Source: Moraxella caviae
GTDB taxonomy: Bacteria; Pseudomonadota; Gammaproteobacteria; Pseudomonadales; Moraxellaceae
Length of the DNA stretch: 64,000 nt
Direction: 5' to 3'
Assembly (NCBI RefSeq): GCF_002014985.1
Contig: NZ_MUXU01000025.1
Coordinates: 22,438-86,437 of the forward strand
Position numbers and translations under genes: made by a program. The notes beneath the pieces are model-generated. The model was not told the DNA's origin. It ran no database searches and saw nothing but the letters and a program-made list of their open reading frames with translations. Of this stretch, positions 52,529 to 60,976 are shown piece by piece; position 1 is the stretch's first letter; each line of letters opens with the position of its first letter.

Positions 52529-53012
52529 AAAGACTCCGATGATTAAACACTAAACCAAACAACAATCACACCGCCAGCTGTCATCTGGGCGCACAGTTTG
52601 CCAATCAGCCAAACACAATCCAGTCATCAAACTACAAAGAAAAAATACATTTAAAAGGCGCTCAATCCGTTATGATGGTCATGCCAAATGCGCTTATTCC
52701 GACTGGTCAATTAACTCACCCTTTGGCGGATTGCACAGGCGGTTTTTGCGCCGTTTTGTGCCATTGGTGTAAATTTGCCGTTTTCTTAGTCATTCATTAT
52801 AGAGCGTTTTTGAGAAAAAATGCTTAAATATCATCAGCTTTGTTATAAACACACTCCCTACTTGGCTTGCTGCTACCCCTTTAGTAGTATGGCAAAAATC
52901 CAGTAAATCTCTTATAAAATACTATAATTTTCAATCAGTTATTACACATTTATTGCTTAATTGCTGTTTTATTTATCTAAAAAATTCGCCCATCAACTTT
53001 TTGGGAGTAGTC
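52529..53012. promoter_or_regulatory. Divergent narK1/narX promoter region with a NarL-type site
   Basis: No gene is seen in these 484 bases. TACCCCT-TT-AGTAGTA (52874-52889) matches 13 of 14 NarL positions, 131 bases before narX and 353 before narK1. A TATAAT box at 52923-52928 is a likely narX -10; the NarL site would then be centred about 53 bases upstream of the start. I found no convincing FNR site. The position suggests autocontrol of narXL more than control of narK1. Confidence 0.55.
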
Positions 53013-55148
53013 ATGCCCCTAAAACGTCTTATTTTATGGATTAACCCTGCAAAAATCGGGCATTCACTGCCTGTGCGTGCATGGTGGGCGATTACGCTGA
53101 TTTTGCTGGTGGTGCTGGGCGGTTTTAGTTATAACTTTTACCTAGTCAAATCCAGCGAAAACGACGCCAACGCCATCAATAAAGCAGGCTCGGTGCGCAT
53201 GGCAACTTACCGAATCAATCACGAACTGGCGCTGCGCCGCATTGATGCGCTTACGCACGCACCGCTTGATACGCACAGCGCACGCATTGATGGGTTGATT
53301 GACGATATGCAGCTGCGCCTGCATGATTTGGCGGTGTATCAGACACAATTTGGCAATCGCAATGACAGCATTAACGCCGCCTTACAAAAGATTGACGACC
53401 ATTGGCAACAGCACCTACTACCTGCACTGCAAAAGCGCAACGAAACCGCCTTTTATCAGCATTCCATCAGCTTTTTAACAGACGTGGATCACTTGGTAAC
53501 TGCCATTCAAGTGCGCAATGAACTTAGGCAAACTCATCAGCAGTTTGCGCAGATTTTATCGTTTGTGCTTTTGACTTTGGTGATGTGCGTAGGTATGTGG
53601 GAGCTTAATCGCAATGCGCTCATTCCGCTCAAAAATCTCACCAGTGCCGCGCGCAAATTTAAAAAGAGTGAATTGTCTGGCGTGCATACCGAAGGCGACA
53701 TCAAAGGCTATCGTGAGCTGAACGATTTGTCCGAAGCCTTTTTTGCCATGCTTACCACCATCAAAAACCATCAGCAAACCCTAGAAAACGAAGTTAAGCA
53801 AAAAACGCTGTATCTTACCAAGCACAATCAAGCCTTGTATGCGCTGTATGATTTTGCCAAAACCGTTGCCACCACGCGCCATCTGAACGCCAAAGACTTG
53901 CACGAACTGATTCAAGATTTTGCAAAAATTTTGCCAAATACGCAGATTTCCTTGTGCATTCGTGGGCAAGATGACAGCGATGGCATGATTTTATCGTTGT
54001 CCGAGCGTGAACATCATGGTTTTTGTGCGGCGGCGGATTGTGAATTTTGCGAGCTAAAATCCGACCAAAAAACACGCATTATTCCCATCAAAACCACCGA
54101 CACCAACTGGGGCGAGCTTTTGGTGCGCTCATCAGCAAATCATAAAAACCACACAAATAAGCCTACCGACAGCATTTCTGATGGCAGCGAGCGCATTGCC
54201 GTGCTAAATCTTAATAACTTTGGCAAACCAAGCGCAGACAGCAGCGCCCTTTCTGAGCAAGATTTGCTGGCAGCACTTGCCAACTTAGTGGCACTGTCTT
54301 TTGTCTCAAGTCAGCAGCAAAAACAAGCCGAAGAGCTGATTTTGTCAGAAGAGCGCAACACTTTTGCGCGTGAACTGCACGATTCGCTGGCGCAAACTTT
54401 ATCGTATCTAAAAGTGCAAGCCGCCATGCTAAAAACCTTAGGCGAGCAAGAAAAAACCGTGCTGCACGATGAAAAACACCTACAAAATGCCGAGCTGCTT
54501 TATAAAATCCAAAACAAACAAGACAAAGTGCGCAGCGATTTGAACACAGGCGTTACGCACGCCTACACGCAGCTTCGAGAGCTGTTAAATACGTTTCGCT
54601 TGAAAGTAGATGGTGGCGATTTTAACAACGCCATGACACTGACGATGGAAGAATTTAGCCAAAAAGGCGGTTTTGACGTGGCGTTTGATAATCAAGTTTT
54701 GACGCTGAATTTATCCGCCGCCGAGCAGGTAAACTTACTGCAAATCACGCGCGAAGCCTTATCAAACGTCCATAAACACGCCCACGCAAGCTGTGTGAAT
54801 GTCGTACTCTACCAAGATAGCACCAGCTATGAAGTGGTGCTAAAAATCACAGACGATGGCATCGGCATTCACCAAAATGACAAAAACAAAGCTGAGTATT
54901 ACGGACTAAGCACCATGGTGGAGCGCGCGCTGCAGCTTGGTGGCACGCTTAGCACTGAGCCTGCCGCACCAAAAGGCACAGAAGTACTGCTGAAATTCGT
55001 GCCGCAGTTTTTCTTAAAACAGCTCAAAAGCCCACGCCCAAAGGCTGCGCTGACGCAGTGGAGCGCTGAGCAATCCGCCCAAGCCACGCAAAATCTGGCG
55101 CACGAACTGGATAAAGAATTTGGGCAAACGCCCAGCCAAGAGCCGTAA
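53013..55148 (+). CDS. narX: Nitrate/nitrite sensor histidine kinase NarX
   Basis: NarX senses periplasmic nitrate and phosphorylates NarL. The 711-residue protein has TM1 (about 22-46), the nitrate-binding P-box DANAINKAGSVRMATYRINH (about 50-69), a helical sensor domain, TM2 (about 178-201), HAMP, a central GAF-like module, and a HisKA_3 kinase with His456 in ARELHDSLAQTL and the N-box EALSNVHKHAHA. The central module contains C-x4-C-x2-C (Cys338, 343, 346). I start at the ATG at 53013 with GGGAGTA upstream. narL follows after 68 bases. Confidence 0.94.
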   Translation: MPLKRLILWINPAKIGHSLPVRAWWAITLILLVVLGGFSYNFYLVKSSENDANAINKAGSVRMATYRINHELALRRIDALTHAPLDTHSARIDGLIDDMQLRLHDLAVYQTQFGNRNDSINAALQKIDDHWQQHLLPALQKRNETAFYQHSISFLTDVDHLVTAIQVRNELRQTHQQFAQILSFVLLTLVMCVGMWELNRNALIPLKNLTSAARKFKKSELSGVHTEGDIKGYRELNDLSEAFFAMLTTIKNHQQTLENEVKQKTLYLTKHNQALYALYDFAKTVATTRHLNAKDLHELIQDFAKILPNTQISLCIRGQDDSDGMILSLSEREHHGFCAAADCEFCELKSDQKTRIIPIKTTDTNWGELLVRSSANHKNHTNKPTDSISDGSERIAVLNLNNFGKPSADSSALSEQDLLAALANLVALSFVSSQQQKQAEELILSEERNTFARELHDSLAQTLSYLKVQAAMLKTLGEQEKTVLHDEKHLQNAELLYKIQNKQDKVRSDLNTGVTHAYTQLRELLNTFRLKVDGGDFNNAMTLTMEEFSQKGGFDVAFDNQVLTLNLSAAEQVNLLQITREALSNVHKHAHASCVNVVLYQDSTSYEVVLKITDDGIGIHQNDKNKAEYYGLSTMVERALQLGGTLSTEPAAPKGTEVLLKFVPQFFLKQLKSPRPKAALTQWSAEQSAQATQNLAHELDKEFGQTPSQEP

Positions 55149-55216
55149 TCTGCATTTGGCAAGCCGATTTTAAACATTAAAACACCACTTAAAAAGAACA
55201 CGATTTGGAATTTATC

Positions 55217-55873
55217 ATGAGTCAAAAAGTTTTTACCGCCACCAATCCTGCCCGTTTATTACTGGTTGATGACCACCCAATGCTGCGGCACGGCATGGCG
55301 GATTTGTTATCGCTAGAAATGGATATTGAAGTGGCTGGCGAGGCTGGCAACGGCAAAGAAGCCTTAGTATTTCTTGAGACGCAAGAAGTGGATTTGATTG
55401 TGCTGGATCATAACATGCCTGTGATGAACGGCATAGAAACGCTTAAGAAAATCCGTGAGCTTGGCATTGGTGGTAAGGTGCTGCTGTTTACGGTATCGGA
55501 CAATCTAAAAGACGTGCAAGAAGCCTTGGAGCTTGGCGTGGACGGTTATCTACTAAAAGACATGGAGCCTGAAGAAATCATCGCCAACATTCGCCGCATT
55601 TTGCGTGGCGAGCTGATGATCAGCCCTGCGCTTGCACCGATTTTGGCTCAAGCCATGCGTAAGCCCACCCAAAACGAAGCACAGCTGGATCTGACCGACC
55701 GTGAATTGCAAGTGCTGCGCATGATTGCTGAAGGCATGAGCAATAAGATGATTGGCAACAAACTTGGCATTGCCGAATCCACTGTTAAAGTACACGTCAA
55801 GCACATCTTAGGCAAGATTGGTCTGCGCACACGTGTGGAAGCTGCGGTGTGGGCGGTGAATAATTTGCGCTAA
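55217..55873 (+). CDS. narL: Nitrate response regulator NarL
   Basis: NarL is the DNA-binding partner of NarX. The 218-residue protein has a receiver domain with the acidic pair in LLVDDHPMLRHG, the phosphorylation site Asp64 in VLDHNMPVMNG, and a LuxR-type helix-turn-helix (about 150-215: LTDRELQVLRMIAEG, NKLGIAESTVKVHVKHIL). I start at the ATG at 55217; a TTG four codons earlier is less likely. The 7-2-7 palindromes before the mod, moa and nar genes fit the known specificity of NarL. Confidence 0.94.
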   Translation: MSQKVFTATNPARLLLVDDHPMLRHGMADLLSLEMDIEVAGEAGNGKEALVFLETQEVDLIVLDHNMPVMNGIETLKKIRELGIGGKVLLFTVSDNLKDVQEALELGVDGYLLKDMEPEEIIANIRRILRGELMISPALAPILAQAMRKPTQNEAQLDLTDRELQVLRMIAEGMSNKMIGNKLGIAESTVKVHVKHILGKIGLRTRVEAAVWAVNNLR

Positions 55874-56011
55874 AATTTGACGGCTGTGCAAAGGTTGGCA
55901 AGTTTTGCAGATTTTACAGGCTTTATGAATTTTGCGGACCTTGCCAAACTTAGTAGCACCAAATTCAAGCGATTTATAGCGGTGCGATGGTATCGTATTA
56001 TTATAGTATCG

Positions 56012-56944
56012 TTATGCCGTCTTGCGCTCTTTGGTTGCTACATAGCAAATCAGCGAACCTGCCGACACCAAAACCACACCCAGCCAAAACTCAGCCGTCA
56101 AACTTGCCGATAACAGCAGTGCCGCAATCAGCGATGACAGCACAGGCGTAAAATACGAAGCCACCACCGTCGCCGCCGCATTGCCGTGCAAAATGCCATA
56201 ATTCCACACGCCATAGCCAAGCCCAATCGCCAAGCCTGCCGCCAACAGATGGCCGATTGCCGTCCATAATAAGCCTGATGATTGCAGCTTAGCAAAACTT
56301 GCCAGCAAGCCGCCATCAGCGCTCGCCCCAAACGCATACAACAACCAAAGCGTGAATGCCGTTGCCACAAAATACAGCGCGATCAAATTTTGCCCCACGC
56401 CCATCACGCGCACCACCGCACAATACACCGCCCAAATGATTGCGCCGATAAACGCCAGCGCATAACTGAGCGGATTTTGCGCGGCATTGGCAAGCAAACT
56501 TGACAGCGACAAGCCGCCGCCTTGTACATACATCACGCCATAAATGCACACACCAAGCCCAATCAGCACGCCCATACTAAATTTCAGCTCACGGCACAAC
56601 ACCAGCGCCACGATGGTAAAGCACGGCCACAGATAATTAAGCAAACTCACTTCAATCGCCTGCTCGGCACTTTGGGCGTGCGCCACCGCAAGCGAAAAGC
56701 ACAGCTCATACGCCACAAACAACAGCGTAGAAATCAGCAAAAACCGCTTGGATACCTTAGCAAGACTTGGCACACGAAACATCGCCAAAAGCAGCAGCGC
56801 ACTCACGCTATACACCAAAGCCACACCAAGAGTCGCCCCAAACAGCGATGACACCTTGGCAAGCAGCCCCACCATCGACCCCCACAGCGCCACCGCAGAC
56901 ATACCAATGAGCGTGGCTTTTGGGTCGGTTTTGGCGGTGTTCAT
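56012..56944 (-). CDS. yddG: YddG-type DMT exporter (aromatic amino acid exporter family)
   Basis: This is a 310-residue, ten-helix DMT permease. Segments KATLIGMSAVALWGSMVGLL (about 9-28), QAIEVSLLNYLWPCFTI (about 95-111), PLSYALAFIGAIIWAVYC and NYGILHGNAAATVVASYFTP follow the E. coli YddG sequence closely as I recall it. YddG exports aromatic amino acids and some dipeptides or methyl viologen. AAGGAC precedes the ATG, and a 15-bp repeat array lies directly upstream. It converges on narL without a clear terminator between. Confidence 0.88.
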   Translation of the reverse strand: MNTAKTDPKATLIGMSAVALWGSMVGLLAKVSSLFGATLGVALVYSVSALLLLAMFRVPSLAKVSKRFLLISTLLFVAYELCFSLAVAHAQSAEQAIEVSLLNYLWPCFTIVALVLCRELKFSMGVLIGLGVCIYGVMYVQGGGLSLSSLLANAAQNPLSYALAFIGAIIWAVYCAVVRVMGVGQNLIALYFVATAFTLWLLYAFGASADGGLLASFAKLQSSGLLWTAIGHLLAAGLAIGLGYGVWNYGILHGNAAATVVASYFTPVLSSLIAALLLSASLTAEFWLGVVLVSAGSLICYVATKERKTA

Positions 56945-56953
56945 AAGCAGTCC

Positions 56954-57013
56954 TTTGTGAGTTTTGGGTTTTTAAATTTGGGGTTTGTGAATTTAGGATT
57001 TGTGAATTTGCGC
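56954..57013. repeat. 15-bp tandem repeat, four imperfect copies, upstream of yddG
   Basis: Units are TTTGTGAGTTTTGGG (56954), TTTTTAAATTTGGGG (56969), TTTGTGAATTTAGGA (56984) and TTTGTGAATTTGCGC (56999). The array begins ten bases before the yddG start codon and covers the leader. Further degenerate copies of AATTTG-like sequence continue to about 57060. Confidence 0.75.
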
Positions 57014-57241
57014 TTGCGGTTTTGCTTTGCGATTTGAATTTGTAAATTTGGTAAATTGGCTCGGATTTTTGAGCGTTTGGCGCATCACTTGGCAAGCATT
57101 TAGATTGTCAAATCATAGCTTGCCAAAGTTTTAGATTGTCAAGTTTTTCAAATATTAAAACGCTGGCAAATGTGATGCTTGGCGTAGTGATTTGCGGTCA
57201 ATAAGAACTTATCCGCCAAGCATACCACAAATTTTAGGCAG

Positions 57242-57272
57242 AAAAAAACCCCAAGACAGGGGAGACTTGGGG
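57242..57272 (-). terminator. Intrinsic terminator of the tRNA-Val/tRNA-Asp transcript
   Basis: CCCCAAG and CTTGGGG (57249-57255 and 57266-57272) pair around ten bases, followed on the minus strand by T7. It lies 36 bases after the tRNA-Asp gene. Confidence 0.88.
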
Positions 57273-57307
57273 TGAAAGTGATAACTTTAAAAGTTACACT
57301 AAAAAAA

Positions 57308-57384
57308 TGGCGCAGCGGACGGGACTCGAACCCGCGACCCCCGGCGTGACAGGCCGGTATTCTAACCAACTGAACTACCGCTGC
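57308..57384 (-). tRNA. tRNA-Asp (GTC)
   Basis: This is a 77-base cloverleaf on the minus strand with encoded CCA. Acceptor arms GCAGCGG and CCGCTGC pair perfectly. The anticodon GTC (plus-strand 57348-57350) lies in CTGTCAC, and the T-arm has GGTTCGAGTCC. The acceptor differs from the usual GGAGCGG but keeps pairing. It is co-transcribed with tRNA-Val, ten bases upstream. Confidence 0.96.
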
Positions 57385-57394
57385 AATTAAGAAT

Positions 57395-57470
57395 TGGTGG
57401 GTGGTAACGGATTCGAACCGCTGACCCTCTGCTTGTAAGGCAGACGCTCTACCAACTGAGCTAACCACCC
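57395..57470 (-). tRNA. tRNA-Val (TAC)
   Basis: This is a 76-base cloverleaf with encoded CCA. Acceptor arms GGGTGGT and ACCACCC pair. The anticodon TAC (plus-strand 57435-57437) lies in CTTACAA, and the T-arm has GGTTCGAATCC. It is the first tRNA of the pair, about 60 bases after a near-consensus promoter. Confidence 0.97.
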
Positions 57471-57539
57471 AACTCTTAAAGCGATGAGACGACTAAAAAA
57501 CCAGTTTTCTCATCAGACGTTGCCGTCTTTGTGGTGCGT

Positions 57540-57567
57540 ATTATAGCGATTTTTTACACGCTGTCAA
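57540..57567 (-). promoter_or_regulatory. Consensus sigma-70 promoter of the tRNA genes
   Basis: On the minus strand TTGACA (57562-57567) and TATAAT (57540-57545), both exact consensus, are 16 bases apart, with a GC-rich discriminator (CGCACC) as in stringently controlled tRNA promoters. Transcription should begin near 57533. Confidence 0.88.
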
Positions 57568-57845
57568 ATAATTTTTGATAAAATTTTTAAAAAAGTATTT
57601 AAATCATTGATTTTATTATTTATTTTATGATTTAAATTTTGGTTTTGCTGCTCGCTTTATCGCCGCCCTTTCAAACCAGCCAAACACTCACCAAACCACC
57701 CAACAATCAACCCAAAATTTCACCAAAACCAGCTAAAAACCCATCAATTACCCCTTTTGGCTAAGCGCATTGGCTATTTTTAGTATTTTAAAAGCGTCCA
57801 TTTGTGTTATCGTTGCCACATCTACCATTTTTATGACTATTATTT
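57568..57845. other. AT-rich spacer between the tRNA promoter and the carbonic anhydrase gene
   Basis: No gene is seen here. It must hold the carbonic anhydrase promoter. TTTTTAGTATTTTAAAAG near 57777 is the only -10-like region noticed. A lone NarL half-site TACCCCT (57749) has no partner. Confidence 0.35.
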
Positions 57846-58469
57846 ATGCTGACAAAATTACTAGAAAGCAATCGTTTTTGGGCGCAAAGCCTATCCGCCA
57901 GAGACCCTGAGTATTTTCCACGCCTTGCCAGCCAGCAATCGCCCAAATATTTTTGGATTGGCTGCTCGGACAGCCGCGTGCCTGCCAATGAAGTCGTGGG
58001 CATGATGCCCGGTGAGCTGTTCGTGCATCGCAACGTCGCCAACATGGTGGTGGCAACCGACATGAACCTACTTTCCGCCTTACAATACGCGGTGGATATG
58101 CTCAAAGTAGAGCACATCATCGTCTGCGGACATTATGGCTGCGGCGGCGTGAAAGCGGCGCTTGGGCATGAAGAATACGGCTTAATTGACAACTGGTTGC
58201 GCTCGCTCAAGGGCTTATACTACCAAAATCAAGACAGCTTTCAAAACTTAACGCCAGAACAAGAAACCGACCTTTTGTGCGAATTGAACGTCAAACGCCA
58301 AGTAACCAACGTCTGCCACACCACCATCGTGCAAAACGCTTGGCACCGTGGCGCAAAACTTGCCGTACATGGCTGGATTTATAATCTAAAAAACGGGCTG
58401 ATTCACGATTTAAAAACCGACATTCACAGCCCAGAACAGCTCAAAGATGCGTTTGTCTATTCTCACTAA
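57846..58469 (+). CDS. can: Beta-class carbonic anhydrase
   Basis: This enzyme interconverts CO2 and bicarbonate, supplying bicarbonate for biosynthesis. Zinc ligands and catalytic residues are Cys40, Asp42 and Arg44 in CSDSRVPANEVVG, with His96 and Cys99 in CGHYGCGGVKAAL. The length of 207 residues matches E. coli Can/Cah. The N-terminus (MLTKLLESNRFWAQ) is typical and lacks a signal peptide. The ribosome site is weak. A terminator separates it from the convergent murU gene. Confidence 0.95.
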   Translation: MLTKLLESNRFWAQSLSARDPEYFPRLASQQSPKYFWIGCSDSRVPANEVVGMMPGELFVHRNVANMVVATDMNLLSALQYAVDMLKVEHIIVCGHYGCGGVKAALGHEEYGLIDNWLRSLKGLYYQNQDSFQNLTPEQETDLLCELNVKRQVTNVCHTTIVQNAWHRGAKLAVHGWIYNLKNGLIHDLKTDIHSPEQLKDAFVYSH

Positions 58470-58507
58470 TTGACCTGATTTTAAAGTAATTTTATTTTAA
58501 AAGTTAC

Positions 58508-58545
58508 AAAAAACACCGCTTGTAAAATCACGAGCGGTGTTTTTA
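58508..58545. terminator. Bidirectional terminator between can and murU
   Basis: AAAAACACCGCT and AGCGGTGTTTTT form a perfect 12-base inverted repeat around 12 bases between the convergent genes. Confidence 0.85.
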
Positions 58546-58587
58546 TGATTTGGATAATTTAAGAAAGTTTGGCGAATTTAAGCAAAG

Positions 58588-59307
58588 TTATCCACGCTTA
58601 TCGGCAAGGGATTTGGCATAATTATCCACCCACGCCAGCCGCTCAAGCGTGCCGACATCCACCCACAAATCGCTCATCAGCTCGCCCGCCACACGTCCGT
58701 CCGCCATTGCTGCCTTTAAAAATGGCGCAAGCGGCGCAATCTTGCCTGCCGCCACGTCCGCCACAATCTTTGGATTTAGCACACTAATGCCTGCAAAAGT
58801 GTGGTGATTTTCCGTAGATTGACTGTCATCTTTTTCACTCACACGCCCAGCCGTAAGATGAAAATCGCCTGCCAAATTATGCTCAGGATTTTTCGTCAGC
58901 ACCAAATGCGCCAAATTATCGCCCAGTGTCAGGTGCGCAAGCCTGCCAAAATCGTACTCACTCCACACATCGCCATTCACCAAAATAAATGGCGCATCAG
59001 CAAGCAAACCCTGCGCCAGCGCATGACGAATACCGCCAGCGGTTTCTAGTGGCTCAGGCAGCACGCTTTCATCAGAAATGCGCAAATTCACGCCAAAATC
59101 CTGCGCCGCCAATGCGTCAATCAGCACTTTACCTAAATAACCAGCATTGATGGTGATGTCGGTAATGCCAGCGGCTTTTAGGCGCTCAATGTGCCAAAAA
59201 ATCAAAGGCTTATCCGCCACAGGAACGAGCGGCTTTGGCGTGGTTAGGGTCAAAGGACGCATTCTTGTGCCTTTGCCTGCCGCCAAAATCATGGCTTGAG
59301 TAATCAT
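58588..59307 (-). CDS. murU: N-acetylmuramate 1-phosphate uridylyltransferase
   Basis: MurU turns MurNAc-1-phosphate into UDP-MurNAc in the peptidoglycan recycling route that bypasses de novo UDP-MurNAc synthesis and MurA. The 239 residues start with the nucleotidyltransferase motif LAAGKGTRMRPLTLTTPKPL (residues 8-27), and FILVNGDVWSEYDF holds the metal-binding aspartate. It lies downstream of amgK in the same direction; the amgK-murU pair next to lptD is the arrangement known from Pseudomonas. Distinction from other sugar nucleotidyltransferases rests partly on this context. Confidence 0.88.
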   Translation of the reverse strand: MITQAMILAAGKGTRMRPLTLTTPKPLVPVADKPLIFWHIERLKAAGITDITINAGYLGKVLIDALAAQDFGVNLRISDESVLPEPLETAGGIRHALAQGLLADAPFILVNGDVWSEYDFGRLAHLTLGDNLAHLVLTKNPEHNLAGDFHLTAGRVSEKDDSQSTENHHTFAGISVLNPKIVADVAAGKIAPLAPFLKAAMADGRVAGELMSDLWVDVGTLERLAWVDNYAKSLADKRG

Positions 59308-59399
59308 AAATTTATAAAGTTTTATTAAAATAATTTAAAAAATAACTAAGCAGTTTTGAAATTCACCGCCAATTTTATTGCCAAATTTTCATCGCCACA

Positions 59400-59459
59400 C
59401 GGTGTTTTGCAACTTTTGACCTAGACTTGTTAAGGTTTTCAAATTTTCACAAAACACCG
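59400..59459. other. 10-bp inverted repeat spanning 60 bases between amgK and murU
   Basis: CGGTGTTTTG (59400-59409) and CAAAACACCG (59450-59459) are perfect complements 40 bases apart in the 205-base spacer. The arm resembles the can/murU terminator arm (ACACCGCT), which may be coincidence. Function is unknown. Confidence 0.35.
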
Positions 59460-59512
59460 CTCTGCCAAGTTTGAGCAAGCAATTTTGGGCAAACCGTTTT
59501 AGCCAAACAGCT

Positions 59513-60538
59513 TTAGGCAAATTTTTGCTGATACGCTGGCAAAACGCTCGCCTGCAGCCACGCCAAAAACTGCGCACACACCTGATCGCCTTGCTCGCCA
59601 AGCCACTCAAGCTCCGCCAGCAAATCACGCATGACTTTTGGAATGTCTGCCAAATAGCGGTCTTTGCCATCACGCTGCGACAGACGAATAAAAATACCCA
59701 GCACTTTTAGATGACGCTGCACGCCCATCACGTTCACCATGGCGGTAAAAGTGTGCAAATCCGCTTCAGGCTGAATCAGCGCGTGGAATTTGGCGATTTT
59801 ATCCGCCACCCAGCTTTCATCAAAATCCACATAAGCATCACGCACCAAACTCACCAAATCGTAAGTATTTGCACCAATCACTGCGTCTTGAAAGTCAATC
59901 ACGCCCAGCGCATCGCTGCCTTTATCTTGCATCAAATTGCGGCTGTGATAATCACGATGCACCACCACTTTTGGCTGCGCTTGCACCGCTTTGACAATGT
60001 ACGCCTTAAAATTCTGCCACAGCGCACTGCCTTTGTCATCAAGCGCTACGCCAATGTATGGCAAAAACCACTCAGCGAACAAATCCATCTCTTGCGCCAG
60101 TTTTTCATCGCTATAAGCTGGCAAATTCACGTCCGTGCGAATGCGCTGCAAATCCGCCAGCGTCTGCAATGCCTTGGCATACTGCGCTTCACGCACGCTC
60201 GCATCGCCTGTGATGGTGTCGGCAAATTCTGTCGTGCCAAAATCCTGCAGCAGCAAAAATCCACGCGCCACATCTCTTGCGATGATGTCAGGCACGTTCA
60301 CCGTCTCGCTAAAAATGTCCGCCACGTTCAAAAACTCAACCACGCTTTCTTTTTCTGGCGGTGCGTCCATCAAAAGATACGTCATGCGCTCGGTCTGTTC
60401 ATCGCCTTTGACATCAAAATAAATGCGGTGATAGCGGCGAAAACTTGCGTCCCCTGCCAGACTTTGCACTTCAAAACCTGCGCTCAAATGCGCATTCAAA
60501 AACGCCATCATTTCATCGTGGCGACTGACCTGACTCAT
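59513..60538 (-). CDS. amgK: N-acetylmuramate/N-acetylglucosamine anomeric kinase
   Basis: AmgK phosphorylates MurNAc or GlcNAc at C1, feeding MurU. The 341-residue protein has an aminoglycoside-phosphotransferase fold: the N-terminal lobe with SFRRYHRIYF and YLLMDAPPEKE, the catalytic loop VVHRDYHSRNLM (His and Asp) and the metal-binding VIDFQDAVIGANTYDLVSLVRD. I start at the ATG at 60538 with GGGGAA upstream; the frame extends four codons further to a TTG. It is transcribed divergently from lptD and upstream of murU. Confidence 0.9.
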   Translation of the reverse strand: MSQVSRHDEMMAFLNAHLSAGFEVQSLAGDASFRRYHRIYFDVKGDEQTERMTYLLMDAPPEKESVVEFLNVADIFSETVNVPDIIARDVARGFLLLQDFGTTEFADTITGDASVREAQYAKALQTLADLQRIRTDVNLPAYSDEKLAQEMDLFAEWFLPYIGVALDDKGSALWQNFKAYIVKAVQAQPKVVVHRDYHSRNLMQDKGSDALGVIDFQDAVIGANTYDLVSLVRDAYVDFDESWVADKIAKFHALIQPEADLHTFTAMVNVMGVQRHLKVLGIFIRLSQRDGKDRYLADIPKVMRDLLAELEWLGEQGDQVCAQFLAWLQASVLPAYQQKFA

Positions 60539-60976
60539 AAAATTCCCCAACTGGATAAATCCAGCAACTTATTGATACTATTAAATTTAATCTAAATTTT
60601 TATGATTGGTTTTGCTAAGTTTGTCACAAATATTCATGCCAAATTTACCAATGACGCACGGTGATAAAACTTAGCCTACGCACTTAGCAGTACGCATCGC
60701 CAACCAAATGCGCCTAGTTTAACGGATTTTCCCCATTTTCACCAGTTGAAAATCACACCAAGGCATTAAAAATCGCCAATTTTGACAAAATACCCACAAA
60801 CGCCAAGCAAAATGCCGATTTTGGCAAAAATTTGATGAAAATTTGCCGAAAAATCCCACAAATAAATCGCCAAATTGGTGTACAATAGGCATATTTACCT
60901 TTAAATTTCCCAAGTCAAACTTGGCAACAACCACATTCAATAACCTACAATTATTCGCAATTTGGAAGGCTCGGCT
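60539..60976. promoter_or_regulatory. Divergent amgK/lptD spacer
   Basis: This is a 438-base gene-free region. A TACAAT at about 60889-60894 is a plausible lptD -10 box. A 73-codon minus-strand frame (60719-60940) is hydrophobic and Phe/Trp-rich by chance composition and has no ribosome site. No clear operator was found. Confidence 0.35.

Noticed and set aside
57749..57764. TACCCCT followed by TTTGGCTAA upstream of can as a NarL site
   Set aside because: Only the first heptamer fits; the second has four mismatches, so it is treated as a chance half-site.
60719..60940. 73-codon minus-strand frame between amgK and lptD
   Set aside because: It is Phe/Trp-rich, has no ribosome site and overlaps the likely lptD promoter.
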